DNA from: a filamentous cyanobacterium Phorm 6
GTDB taxonomy: Bacteria; Cyanobacteriota; Cyanobacteriia; Cyanobacteriales; Microcoleaceae
Length of the DNA: 39,654 nt
NCBI GenBank assembly: GCA_003003725.1
Contig: PVWI01000016.1
Span: forward strand, 1 to 39,654
Direction: 5' to 3'
Shown: one piece after another, positions 25,023 to 32,422 of the stretch
How the letters are laid out: the number at the start of each line of letters is the position of its first letter
How positions within the stretch are numbered: the stretch's first letter is position 1
Translations under genes and position numbers: made by a program
The notes under the pieces: generated by a model
The model's database searches: none
What the model saw: only the letters and a program-made list of their open reading frames with translations
What the model was told of the DNA's origin: nothing

Positions 25023-25634
25023 ATGGACAAACGCGAAGAAATTACGATCGCAGAATACCAAGCAACCGCCGAATCTTTCCGAGAAGGAACATGGCACCAC
25101 GACGTATCCCAAAATCGCGACGCACTGACCGCTGCCATGCCCCGAAATCCCGGTAAAATTCTCGATATAGGGTGCGGGCCAGGACGGGACTTAGTAGCGT
25201 TCAAGAGTCAAGGACATACAGTTGTAGGATTAGATGCAACTCCGGCTTTTGTAGAAACAGCAAAGAAGTTATCCGGCTGCGAAGTTTTGCAGCAATCTTT
25301 TCTGAATCTCGACTTACCAAAAGCCGAATTTGACGGTATTTTCGCCAATGCTTCCATGATTCACATTCCCAGCGACAAAATGGTGAAAGTGCTCCAAGAT
25401 TTGCACAAAGCCTTAGTTATTGGCGGTGCAATTGTCATGTCAATGTGCCGGGGAAATTTGGAAGGCTACGACGAACGGCCGACGGGAAAACGCTATACTG
25501 CGGGATGGGAATATGAAACTTTAGCACCTTGTTTAGAACAAGCAGGATTTGCAATATTCAACCACTACTACCGCCCCCCCGGCTTACCGCGCGAAGCTCA
25601 ATCTTGGGTAGTAATGGTGGCCAAAAAAATCTAA
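25023..25634 (+). CDS. SAM-dependent class I methyltransferase
   Basis: A 203-residue methyltransferase. Motif I is ILDIGCGPGRDLVAFKSQGH (about 46-65), followed by VVGLDATPAFVETAKKL and by FDGIFANASMIHIP for the substrate-side loop. GAGGGG lies about six bases before the ATG. The final third (YETLAPCLEQAGFAI) is typical of this fold. Although it lies 328 bp downstream of bioB, it does not look like BioC, which I would expect to be longer and to carry other motifs. The substrate is unknown. Confidence 0.85.
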   Translation: MDKREEITIAEYQATAESFREGTWHHDVSQNRDALTAAMPRNPGKILDIGCGPGRDLVAFKSQGHTVVGLDATPAFVETAKKLSGCEVLQQSFLNLDLPKAEFDGIFANASMIHIPSDKMVKVLQDLHKALVIGGAIVMSMCRGNLEGYDERPTGKRYTAGWEYETLAPCLEQAGFAIFNHYYRPPGLPREAQSWVVMVAKKI

Positions 25635-25781
25635 TATAAATCAGCAATTGCCAATCTTTCCCCTCTCTTCCTCTGCGCCCTCTGCGGTAAAAAAAACGAA
25701 TTCAAAAATTCACAGAGAATTGTTGTATAATACTCCCCAATCAAGAAAACCAATTTCTGCACAAATTAAAACCCAACTTAT

Positions 25782-26459
25782 ATGACAGAGAAATTGCATA
25801 TCTTTTTAGCAGGTGCTAGCCGAGGTGTTGGCTTAGAAATCGCAAAATGTCTGGTAGCACAAAAGATGCAAGTAACTGCACTTTTGCGATCGCCCGCAAC
25901 GCGCACCGAATTAGAAGCAATGGGCATCAAAGTCATGACTGGCGACGCTTTGGACGCTGCAGCCGTGGAAGCTGCAATGGCTGGCGGCGAACCAATCCAT
26001 GCCGTAATCAGCACCGTTGGCGGCTTGCCAAAGGATGGGGAAAGAGCCGATTATTTGGGCAACAAAAACTTGATTGATGCGGCTGTCAAAGCAGGCGTGC
26101 AAAAGTTTATTTTAGTCTCATCTATCGGTAGCGGTAATACTGCCGCTGCTTTGCCACCGCAAGCTTTAGAAACTTTGCGCCCGGTGTTAATTGAAAAGGA
26201 AAAAGCGGAAAATCATTTGATAGCAAGCGGGATGATTTATACTGTGATTCGTCCGGGCGGATTGAAATCGGAACCTGCAACGGGGAACGGTGTTTTGACG
26301 GAAGATTGTCGGGTGGCGGGAACGATTCACCGGGCGGATGTGGCGCAGTTAGTTTGTCAGTGTTTAGTTTCTGATGCTGCTAACAATAAGGTTTTGTCGG
26401 CGGTAGACAAGCAAATGGTTTATGGCAATTTAGAATATGAGGTATTAGGTTTGAAATAA
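25782..26459 (+). CDS. NAD(P)-binding protein, atypical SDR/NmrA-like
   Basis: A 225-residue Rossmann-fold protein. The dinucleotide-binding loop is IFLAGASRGVGLEIAKCLVA (about 5-24), followed by VTALLRSPATR and a DALDAAAVEAAM helix. It lacks the YxxxK catalytic pair of classical SDRs, and KFILVSSIGSG (about 107-117) with YTVIRPGGLKSEP matches the atypical SDR group that includes divinyl-reductase-like and complex-I-assembly-like proteins. The role cannot be assigned. It is followed by a palindromic repeat. Confidence 0.85.
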   Translation: MTEKLHIFLAGASRGVGLEIAKCLVAQKMQVTALLRSPATRTELEAMGIKVMTGDALDAAAVEAAMAGGEPIHAVISTVGGLPKDGERADYLGNKNLIDAAVKAGVQKFILVSSIGSGNTAAALPPQALETLRPVLIEKEKAENHLIASGMIYTVIRPGGLKSEPATGNGVLTEDCRVAGTIHRADVAQLVCQCLVSDAANNKVLSAVDKQMVYGNLEYEVLGLK

Positions 26460-26470
26460 AAAGGCCATTA

Positions 26471-26532
26471 GTTCGTAGTGCGGACTTTAGTCCGCAAATT
26501 GGATGGAACGGACTAAAGTCCGCACTACGAAC
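26471..26532. repeat. Palindromic interspersed repeat with 24-bp arms (GC variant)
   Basis: Arms 26471-26494 and 26509-26532 are fully complementary, with a 14-base loop. Compared with the copy at 36730-36786, the arm has GTGCGGAC where the other has GTGAGGAC, and the opposite arm carries the matching GTCCGCAC. The paired change keeps the stem intact. Confidence 0.9.
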
Positions 26533-26571
26533 GAACCGTTTTTGCGATCGCTCGACTGGATATGATATTAT

Positions 26572-27102
26572 TTACGATCGCCCGAATGGTTGAATCAACG
26601 ATCGCCCGTTAGCGAAGCCGTCGAACCCGATCGCCCAATCCAACACCAAACCCGCGATCGCAAACAATACCACACTCTCGACACCAACCACCGCAAACGG
26701 CCACAACTCCTGCAAACCCGGCATTTTCCCCGGTTCAAAAGACAATCCAGCATCCAACTGTCCAAAAGCCCGCACCAACCCAAAAGCCAACACCACACCA
26801 GACTTAAGGTGCGGGTTAGTATCGCGGCGGATAGCGTAGCGGTAAGTCACGCCGAACAAAAAACCGCCCACAACTGCCATTAATCCTCTCAATCCAAAAT
26901 TTAGGTCGATCGCCCTTACCTGCAAACCCGCCAGAAAATCCCACCACTGGGCTAGGATTAAAGTGTTAACAAGGGCGATCGCCCCAAAACCAACCAAACA
27001 AGACAAAGCAGCAACAGCCCCTGCCTTCAAAGATTCTACCCGTTCAGCCGCACTAAAATTTGACGAATCTTTCACCGCGCCCTCATTCCAAAAATGGCTC
27101 AA
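26572..27102 (-). CDS. Cyanobacterial integral membrane protein of unknown function
   Basis: A 176-residue protein with about four hydrophobic segments near 28-50, 70-88, 100-116 and 134-155, and no catalytic motif. A short basic loop (YRYAIRRDTNPHLKSG) lies between helices 2 and 3. I recall similar proteins beside photosynthesis genes in cyanobacteria but cannot name them. It is divergent from petN across 55 bp, so the two may share control. The 3' end of the gene (26609-26629) carries a 17-of-21 match to the 21-bp mini-insertion, so its last residues may be recently acquired. Confidence 0.75.
   Translation of the reverse strand: MSHFWNEGAVKDSSNFSAAERVESLKAGAVAALSCLVGFGAIALVNTLILAQWWDFLAGLQVRAIDLNFGLRGLMAVVGGFLFGVTYRYAIRRDTNPHLKSGVVLAFGLVRAFGQLDAGLSFEPGKMPGLQELWPFAVVGVESVVLFAIAGLVLDWAIGFDGFANGRSLIQPFGRS
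26609..26629 (+). mobile_element. 21-bp mini-insertion, copy C (diverged)
   Basis: TTAGCGAAGCCGTCGAACCC plus G differs from copy A at four positions and, like it, is followed by ATCGCC. It lies inside the 3' part of the membrane-protein gene at 26572-27102, where it reads through without a stop. Confidence 0.5.
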
Positions 27103-27157
27103 ATTGAATTATGATAAGGGTTGAAGTCAAATTGTACTGTTTGTTGAATAAATACCT

Positions 27158-27247
27158 ATGGATATTTTGTCACTCGGTTGGGTTTCGCTGCTAGTTCTGT
27201 TCTCCTTCTCAATTTCAATGGTAATTTGGGGCCGCAACGGTTTTTAG
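27158..27247 (+). CDS. petN: Cytochrome b6f complex subunit PetN
   Basis: The 29-residue peptide starting [20 protein letters not shown] and ending MVIWGRNGF matches PetN (subunit VIII) almost throughout; the MDIxSLGW start and WGRNGF end are diagnostic. It is a single membrane helix that sits at the edge of the cytochrome b6f dimer and is needed for its assembly in photosynthetic and respiratory electron transfer. The gene is only 90 bp long. It is transcribed divergently from a membrane-protein gene. No strong SD is visible in AATACCTATG. Downstream is a repeat block, so it is probably monocistronic. Confidence 0.95.
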   Translation: MDILSLGWVSLLVLFSFSISMVIWGRNGF

Positions 27248-27263
27248 ATTCCCAATAAGACAT

Positions 27264-27395
27264 ACGGTTGAAACCGCCGAGTCTTCAACCTGCTCTCGTC
27301 GGGTTTTGCTTGACAAGACGCGGTTTCAACCGCCGAGTCTTCAACCCGCTCTCGTCGGGTTTTGTTTGACAAGACGCGGTTTCAACCGCTTAGTT
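27264..27395. repeat. GCGGTTTCAACCGC repeat, copy 3, partly duplicated
   Basis: GACGCGGTTTCAACCGCCGA alternates with CAACCCGCTCTCGTCGGGTT; the unit from TTGACAAGACG at about 27310 is repeated at about 27366, a 56-57 bp period. The inner hairpin here is CCCGCTCTCGTCGGG rather than the CCCGCGGAGGCGGG of the other copies. It fills the space between petN and the DJ-1/PfpI gene. Confidence 0.8.
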
Positions 27396-27401
27396 CAAAA
27401 C

Positions 27402-27995
27402 ATGACAGCCAAAAAAATATTAATGTTAGTCGGCGACTTTGTAGAAGACTACGAAGTAATGGTTCCCTTCCAAGCACTGCAAATGGTAGGCCACACCGTC
27501 CACGCCGTCTGCCCCGACAAAAGCGCAGGAGAAACTATTCGCACCGCAATTCACGACTTTGAAGGCGACCAAACCTATAGTGAAAAACCCGGTCACAACT
27601 TTACTTTAAACGCAACTTTTGACGACATTAATGCCGCCGATTACGATGCTTTAATTATCCCCGGAGGACGAGCCCCAGAATACATCCGCCTCAACCAAAA
27701 AGTGCTGCAAATTACCCGTTACTTTGCCAACAACAAAAAGCCGGTCGCATCTATTTGTCACGGCTTGCAAGTCCTCACCGCCGCCGGCGTACTCGAAGGC
27801 AAACGCTGCACCGCATACCCCGCTTGCAGCCCCGATATCCTCCGCGCCGGCGGCAAATATACAGAAGTTCCCGTTACCGAAGCCGTAGTCGATGGCAACT
27901 TAGTCACAGCCCCCGCATGGCCTGCACATCCTAACTGGCTGGCTGAATTTCTGAAAGTTTTGGGAACCAAGATAGAACATTCAGATAGTGATTAG
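27402..27995 (+). CDS. DJ-1/PfpI family protein
   Basis: From ATG at 27402 the protein has 197 residues; the frame runs further upstream only through the repeat DNA. E15 (GDFVEDYE) and C119-H120 (VASICHGLQ) are the conserved acid and nucleophile-elbow cysteine of the DJ-1/PfpI superfamily. [16 protein letters not shown] (81-96) is typical of the PfpI/YhbO group. Members act as glyoxalase III/deglycase-type stress enzymes or as proteases; which of these applies is not visible. It is transcribed alone, and its 5' untranslated region is made of the interspersed repeat. Confidence 0.9.
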   Translation: MTAKKILMLVGDFVEDYEVMVPFQALQMVGHTVHAVCPDKSAGETIRTAIHDFEGDQTYSEKPGHNFTLNATFDDINAADYDALIIPGGRAPEYIRLNQKVLQITRYFANNKKPVASICHGLQVLTAAGVLEGKRCTAYPACSPDILRAGGKYTEVPVTEAVVDGNLVTAPAWPAHPNWLAEFLKVLGTKIEHSDSD

Positions 27996-28052
27996 TTATT
28001 GGTTATTGGTTATTGGTTATTAGTTATTAGTTATTAGTTATTAGTTATTAGT
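27996..28052. repeat. Heptamer short tandem repeat (TTATTGG then TTATTAG)
   Basis: Starting right after the DJ-1/PfpI stop codon, TTATTGG occurs three times and TTATTAG about five times in register. Such heptamer STRRs are typical of filamentous cyanobacteria. It separates the gene from a broken DUF167 gene. Confidence 0.9.
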
Positions 28053-28062
28053 CATCAGTCAC

Positions 28063-28310
28063 ATGAATATTTTCGCAGTCAAAGTTAAACAGAATTCCAA
28101 ACAGCAAAGCATCGAAGAGCAAATCGCCGCCAGTCGTTAGCGCAGCCCTCGAAGAGGATCGCACAAGCCAATCAAGAATTAATCGTGCTGTTGGCAAAAA
28201 AGTTTAAAGTGTCCAAATCGGCGATCGGCATTAAATCCGGTTTATCCTATAGCAATAAACTTGTCGAATTTGCGATCGAACCTGCAACTTATAGCAATTC
28301 CTCCCCGTAG
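28063..28310 (+). pseudogene. Broken DUF167 (YggU-like) gene
   Basis: ATG at 28063 starts MNIFAVKVKQNSKQQSIEEQ, like the N-terminus of DUF167 proteins. The frame then meets TAG inside a 21-bp mini-insertion (28137-28157). Beyond it, in another frame, AQANQELIVLLAKKFKVSKS is followed by AIGIKSGLSYSNKLVEF, the conserved C-terminal half (the NxxLIxLLAxxF and KVSKSxxxIxxG...SxxKxVE patterns). The central part of the domain is missing. The gene therefore suffered both a deletion and an insertion. The downstream part ends at TAG 28308-28310. Confidence 0.75.
28137..28157 (+). mobile_element. 21-bp mini-insertion, copy B
   Basis: TTAGCGCAGCCCTCGAAGAG plus G, one base different from copy A, is followed by ATCGCAC, the right half of a HIP1 site. 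It lies inside the broken DUF167 gene and supplies its premature TAG. Confidence 0.65.
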
Positions 28311-28390
28311 GGAAACGGCACTGCCGTGTCCTGCTCCCCGTAGGGAAACGGCACTGCCGTGTCCTGCTCCCCGTAGGGAAACGGCACTGC
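28301..28390. repeat. 33-bp tandem repeat, about 2.7 copies
   Basis: CTCCCCGTAGGGAAACGGCA followed by CTGCCGTGTCCTG occurs twice in full and then as a partial copy that breaks off at ACTGCC, where the MITE-like element begins. A further partial copy (CCCCTACGGGGAAACGGCAC at about 28612) resumes on the other side. CCCCGTAGGGG-type and GGCACTGCC dyads lie in the unit. Confidence 0.85.
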
Positions 28391-28593
28391 CCAAGGAGTG
28401 TCAACTTAAGCCTGAAACCCTGATAAATGTCGCTTTTAGGCAAAGTCTAGATCCCCCTAAATCCCCCTTAAGAAGGGGGACTTTGAGAAGACTCCTGTCC
28501 CCCCCTTCTTAAGGGGGGCTAGGGGGGATCGAGGCATAATCGTCAAACAGCAGACCGGTATTACGTTTGACGTTAAGTTGACACTAATGGGCT
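28388..28593. mobile_element. MITE-like element, complete copy
   Basis: The inverted ends AGTGTCAACTTAA (28397-28409) and its complement (28573-28585) are perfect over 13 bp. Outside them TGCCCA and TGGGC(T) extend the similarity. The centre is a strong inverted repeat of the CCCCCTTAAGAAGGGG kind (about 28449-28531). The element interrupts the 33-bp tandem repeat: ACTGCC lies on the left and GTGTCC on the right, as within the uninterrupted repeat. About 200 bp, no coding capacity, and a second decayed copy at 1561-1744. A transposase elsewhere would have to move it. Confidence 0.8.
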
Positions 28594-28748
28594 CTCGGAG
28601 TGTCCTCCTCCCCTACGGGGAAACGGCACTGCCGTGTCCTCAATGCCGTGTCCCTACCTATAAAGTTCACAACAAATCTTTCTCAAGATAGATTCAGGCT
28701 CAGCTTTGAATCTATATATTAGTAATTGTAAGGTTAGGAGAAAAAATT

Positions 28749-28937
28749 ATGAGCATTGAAAACAGAGTCGAAGCAACTGCCAAGAATATTGAAGGCAAAG
28801 TTCAAGAAGCCGTTAGCGAAGTTACAGGCAACCAGAAAGATAAATTAGAAGGTCAAGCCAAGCAGGACGAAGCCTCAGCAATTCACCTGAAAGAAGACCT
28901 CAAAGATAAAGCCAAAGAGATTGTAGACCGAGCATAA
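28749..28937 (+). CDS. CsbD family stress protein
   Basis: A 62-residue, highly charged, Cys- and Trp-free protein, MSIENRVEATAKNIEGKVQE followed by AVSEVTGNQKDKLEGQAKQD. This is the CsbD pattern (KNIEGKVxEAxGxxTGNxxxKxEGxAxQ). CsbD-like proteins are small, largely disordered or helical and are induced by general stress in many bacteria; the molecular function is unknown. TAGGAG lies seven to eight bases before the ATG. A strong terminator follows, so the gene is monocistronic. Confidence 0.92.
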   Translation: MSIENRVEATAKNIEGKVQEAVSEVTGNQKDKLEGQAKQDEASAIHLKEDLKDKAKEIVDRA

Positions 28938-28970
28938 AGTATTTACTCCTACAAGTTTCCTGCCTACTAA

Positions 28971-29004
28971 ATCCCGCAAACTGTGTGTTTGCGGGATTTT
29001 TTTG
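28971..29004 (+). terminator. Rho-independent terminator of the CsbD gene
   Basis: ATCCCGCAAA and TTTGCGGGAT form a perfect 10-bp stem around CTGTGTG, followed by a run of Ts (29000-29003). It begins 34 bp after the stop codon. The A-run-poor 5' side makes it mainly a plus-strand terminator. Confidence 0.9.
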
Positions 29005-29047
29005 AGAGATACTTTTTGTAGATTATAAAAATTATTGGTGGCAAAAT

Positions 29048-29302
29048 TCATCGGCTAACTGCCCCTACAGATTCTAGTAACTCATAATGTAAAAGCATTA
29101 ATTTTGTGGCGGGAATTGTCTCCATCGCATAAGTTGTGCCGTCTTGATGAGAAAATTCTACTTCAAAAGCACTGCCATCAAATTCCATCACAACTGTTCC
29201 GACTTGTCCTTTAGATAATTTAATAATTTGTTTTGTTTGAAAATGGGTTGCTTCTAAGTCTTCTGTTAAAGCAACAATATCTAGGTCTTTAATTGTTTCC
29301 AT
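29048..29302 (-). CDS. DUF4926 family protein
   Basis: An 84-residue protein with the DUF4926 pattern: IKDLDIVALTEDL, then LSKGQVGTVVMEFDGSAFEV (about 29-48), then a short EVEFSHQDGTTYAMETI segment. DUF4926 proteins are small SH3-like barrel candidates and often accompany DUF6883 genes. The partner lies 10 bp upstream in the same direction. GAGG lies about nine bases before the ATG. A role as antitoxin or immunity protein of the DUF6883 protein is a reasonable guess from this repeated gene pairing, not an observation. Confidence 0.8.
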   Translation of the reverse strand: METIKDLDIVALTEDLEATHFQTKQIIKLSKGQVGTVVMEFDGSAFEVEFSHQDGTTYAMETIPATKLMLLHYELLESVGAVSR

Positions 29303-29312
29303 TATTTTTACC

Positions 29313-29648
29313 TCACTTTTTGACGGGATAACAACTTGTTAATCTGGGGAAAGTTTCACCTGAGCGGACGATCCAAGCTGCTAGAATCAGAGATTCACCT
29401 ACTGCGGTTTTTAGCCAGAATTTCATGTTGTAATGTGTTCCGTATTCATTGTTTTTTTGAATAACAACATCTTCGTTGATAGCAGATTCTTTTAAAGCCT
29501 GTTTGAACATTTCAGCATTTTCTATGGTAATGCCTAACTTACTGGAAAACAAAATAGCTTTATTTTTTCCTTCTTGATGATTCGGATTTAGAGAATATTC
29601 TTCTATTTTATTGCCTAAATCTGCTAGATGACCATTGGGCAGTTTCAC
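29313..29648 (-). CDS. DUF6883 family protein
   Basis: A 111-residue protein with a GTG start (29648). The pattern MKLPNGH, IEEYSLNPNHQEGKNKAILF (about 15-34), SKLGI and, near the end, AAWIVRSGETFPRLTSCYPV matches DUF6883. A conserved His (NPNHxxGKxKA) and Lys and the RLTSCY end suggest an enzyme active site, and I consider a small ribonuclease-type toxin possible. It is followed by the DUF4926 gene after 10 bp. No signal peptide, so it acts in the cytoplasm. Function is unknown. Confidence 0.8.
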   Translation of the reverse strand: MKLPNGHLADLGNKIEEYSLNPNHQEGKNKAILFSSKLGITIENAEMFKQALKESAINEDVVIQKNNEYGTHYNMKFWLKTAVGESLILAAWIVRSGETFPRLTSCYPVKK

Positions 29649-29850
29649 TATTAATAACTTTTTTTGAAGGACAAAAGAGAATATTAGTCGGCTACAATAA
29701 TCGACTTTTACTCATATGTCAATTATATCGTCTTTGAGTTGGGGGGCGGGTTTATCGAGATTATTGATGGGTGGCAAAATTCATGGGCATCGCCCGGCCC
29801 TACAGATTCTACTTTTCGGCCCAATTCCCCATGTCCAATTCCCAACGCCA

Positions 29851-29881
29851 ATAAAAAAGCCAGGGATTCAGATCCCTAGCT
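29851..29881 (-). terminator. Rho-independent terminator of the RTX-repeat gene
   Basis: On the minus strand, GCTAGGGAT pairs with ATCCCTGGC (one G-T pair) around CTGA, followed by TTTTTTAT. It lies about 80 bp past the RTX-gene stop codon. The remainder of the spacer 29649-29962 contains no gene I can support. Confidence 0.75.
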
Positions 29882-29962
29882 CGAAACATCGCACAATTAA
29901 TTTTTAGAGTTAGCGCGGGCGATGGATTTTTTCAAAACCACTCCCACCCGCTACCACCTAAA

Positions 29963-31966
29963 TTAAATCAGGGTAATATCAGTTACCGTCAAGCCTGGTT
30001 TGCCGTTGAAGTTTGCCAGTGTAACGGCTTTCAAGGGCCCTGCACCGTCAGGGTCGTACAGCAAGCGACCCGTGTTATTGTTTACGTTCAGTTGAGCTTC
30101 ATACACCAGGAGTGGTGGTTCGGCAGAACCTCCTTGATCGAGGTAAAAACCAGTATCAACCACTAAGAACGCGTTAGAAGCAACTCGAGATGACCCAGCG
30201 GTCTGTTGAGGTAAGTTGAAGCTAGCTTGATTCAAGATTATCTTGTCTTGGCCGACGACAAAATCACCGATTTGGTCTGGGTTGGTAGCGCCTGACACGT
30301 TGCCTATGACCTGGAGGCCCTCGCCGAAGTTGTTGTAGTAGAAGCTGTCATTACCGGCGCCACCAATCAGCGTGTCAGCACCGGGCCCGCCGCCGAGAGA
30401 GTCGTTGCCGTCGCCGCCGAGCAATAAGTCTTCTCCAAAGCCGCCCAACAGCGTGTCGTTTCCGCCGCCAGCATCCAAGGTATCGTTTCCGTCAACTCCT
30501 GGGGTAGGAAGATTGGATGGGCCGCCGAACAAGATGTCGTCGCCAGCACCAGTAGTGATGACATCAATACCGTTGCTGCCAGTGATGAAGTTGGCGCCCA
30601 CGTTATCGGTAATGATGTTTGCGACTGTGCCAGTAAAGTTGACAGTGCTAGCGTACGAGATGGTGTCGTTACCGTCTAATGTGCCAATGATCCGATCGCG
30701 CGTGCTGCCAAAGATGATTCTGTCATCCCCGGCGCCACCGTTCATCAGGTTGGTGACGGTGAAGGTGCTGTTAGTAGGACTTGTGTAGCCAATTAACAGA
30801 TCGTTGCCCAGCCCGCCGTCGAGAGTAACCAAAGCAGTACCAGTGCCAGTAAAAACAGCTTTGGTAGCATCGATAGTATCGTTGCCGTCTCCACCGGAGG
30901 CTAGACCAAAGGTACCGCTGAGGCTGTCATTGCCTGCGCCGCCGATCATGGTATCAGTGAAAAAAGCTGCAACGATCGTGTCGTTACCATCGCCGCCGTC
31001 AAGCAAGTTGCGACCCGCGAAACCTGGAAATGAACTCTGGGCACCTCCGCTCAAAGTTACATTCGATACCGTCGTCCCCGACACGATGAAGTCGTCGCCT
31101 GCACCTCCCAGCGCAGTATCCTGCGTGGCAAAAACCCTGATCGTGTCGTTGCCGTCGCCGCCGTCTAACAAGTTTCTGCCTTCGCCAAAATTGCCGATCG
31201 AACCGTAGAGAGAATCGTTGCCAGCACCGCCTAGCAAGGTGGTTTTCTCAATGCCGACAGTGATGACGGTGGTGCCAGTAAATTGGCTGAACGTGGTAGG
31301 GTTGATAACGGATAAGGTATCGTTGCCATCATCGCCGGACAGGTAGCTGCTGCTGCCAGCACCGCGCAGGGTGTCGTTGCCTTTACCGCCGAAGAGGGTG
31401 TCTCTGATATTGATGCCGACAACCAAGTCGTCACCCAAGTCGCCCCGCAGGAAGTTGCTGCCTTCATTCCCACCGAAGCCAGTAGCCAAGCTACCAGGTA
31501 AAGTAAAGAGGTTGTTGCCGCCGCCGCCTGCGATGAAGAAACCCAAGGAGTCATTGCCCTTACCGCCGTAGAGAGAGTCTCTTCTCTGCGCCCCTCCCAG
31601 CATCGTATCTGCGCCCTCATTACCAAACATGAGGTTAGCTTCAACAGTACCTTGGAGGAAGTCGTCTCCCAAACCGCCGAATATCGTAGCGCGGGCTTCA
31701 GCGACGATGGTGTCCGAGCCTGCGTCGCCATACAGCAAGGCGGGACTGCGTTGAGATCTGATTGAGTCTTCGTCGGCGCCCCCGAAGATGGTATCGTTCG
31801 GGCCGACGGAAATGAGAGTATCGTTATCGGCTTGGCCAAATATTAAACTGCCGCCCAGGGTCGCAGTTCTCACGAAATCTGCCCCGGCTCCGGCAAAAAT
31901 TGTATCCGGGCCCAGTCCTGGAAGGTTTAAATCTATTGAATTAGGATTGTCATCTAACGTTGTCAT
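29963..31966 (-). CDS. RTX-type calcium-binding repeat protein
   Basis: A 667-residue protein made almost entirely of nonapeptide-type repeats GGxGNDxLxG (for example DGGDGNDTIRVF, GGAGNDSLYG, GGDGNDSLGG), forming calcium-dependent beta-roll modules from about residue 20 to 550. The last 120 residues are non-repetitive, with a FVVGQDKIILNQASF segment as seen near the ends of secreted RTX proteins. There is no Sec signal, which fits type I secretion with an uncleaved C-terminal signal, but no type I exporter genes are in the window. There is no enzymatic domain, so a surface, motility or sheath role is more likely than a toxin. DNA is GC-rich for this window because of the Gly/Asp codons. Confidence 0.92.
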   Translation of the reverse strand: MTTLDDNPNSIDLNLPGLGPDTIFAGAGADFVRTATLGGSLIFGQADNDTLISVGPNDTIFGGADEDSIRSQRSPALLYGDAGSDTIVAEARATIFGGLGDDFLQGTVEANLMFGNEGADTMLGGAQRRDSLYGGKGNDSLGFFIAGGGGNNLFTLPGSLATGFGGNEGSNFLRGDLGDDLVVGINIRDTLFGGKGNDTLRGAGSSSYLSGDDGNDTLSVINPTTFSQFTGTTVITVGIEKTTLLGGAGNDSLYGSIGNFGEGRNLLDGGDGNDTIRVFATQDTALGGAGDDFIVSGTTVSNVTLSGGAQSSFPGFAGRNLLDGGDGNDTIVAAFFTDTMIGGAGNDSLSGTFGLASGGDGNDTIDATKAVFTGTGTALVTLDGGLGNDLLIGYTSPTNSTFTVTNLMNGGAGDDRIIFGSTRDRIIGTLDGNDTISYASTVNFTGTVANIITDNVGANFITGSNGIDVITTGAGDDILFGGPSNLPTPGVDGNDTLDAGGGNDTLLGGFGEDLLLGGDGNDSLGGGPGADTLIGGAGNDSFYYNNFGEGLQVIGNVSGATNPDQIGDFVVGQDKIILNQASFNLPQQTAGSSRVASNAFLVVDTGFYLDQGGSAEPPLLVYEAQLNVNNNTGRLLYDPDGAGPLKAVTLANFNGKPGLTVTDITLI

Positions 31967-32422
31967 TACAGCTTCACTCCTCTACTTAATTGGTCATCGC
32001 TGGTGCGACTACAGACACTGCCTAGAACACCGAATGTTTGGATGCCGCTGTAGTTTAACTTGTTTGCCAGCCGCAAGTCTAGCCTAATGGGGTTAACCCT
32101 GTCTAGACTTTCTCCGTCCCGGACTTTTTGTTTGTAAGTTTTTATTTTCAATACCTTCCACCCTTTTATAATCCTTTTGCAGAGTCTCAGGTCCTCACGA
32201 TCGACAAGACGCGGCTGATATTCTGAATGTTCCATTCTCGATTGGCGGTCGGGGATCGCCTCCGCAGGAGGAAATTAAAGATTAAAAAAGGTCGATCGGG
32301 CGATCGGGAAGATCAGGAAAATTGGGAGATTTGCGATCGGGCTATGTGGCAATTTTCGGTTTCCCAGGCAGGGTGGTGTTTAAATAATTTTGGTACGATC
32401 GAACTCTATACCACTCCGGGGT
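31967..32422. other. 456-bp spacer upstream of the RTX gene
   Basis: This should contain the RTX promoter on the minus strand. CGATCG words are dense at 32290-32345. A minus-strand open frame (31966-32235) ends exactly where the RTX gene starts but has no family features. I see no terminator after the cobO-like gene that ends at 32423. Confidence 0.4.

Noticed and set aside
24727-25128. Open frame with a four-fold 24-residue peptide repeat
   Set aside because: It is a reading of the 72-bp palindromic DNA repeat, whose period is divisible by three, and it runs on out of frame into the methyltransferase gene. No start signal or family match.
27306-27401. N-terminal extension of the DJ-1/PfpI protein
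   Set aside because: It is translation of the interspersed GCGGTTTCAACCGC repeat; the family starts at the ATG at 27402.
29716-29907. 63-residue plus-strand ORF between DUF6883 and the RTX gene
   Set aside because: It overlaps the RTX terminator and shows no family features or ribosome-binding site.
30372-31208. Proline-rich plus-strand ORFs in the RTX region
   Set aside because: They are antisense shadows of Gly/Asp-rich RTX repeats.
31966-32235. 89-residue minus-strand ORF upstream of the RTX gene
   Set aside because: Its sequence is basic and without family features, and it overlaps the region expected to hold the RTX promoter.
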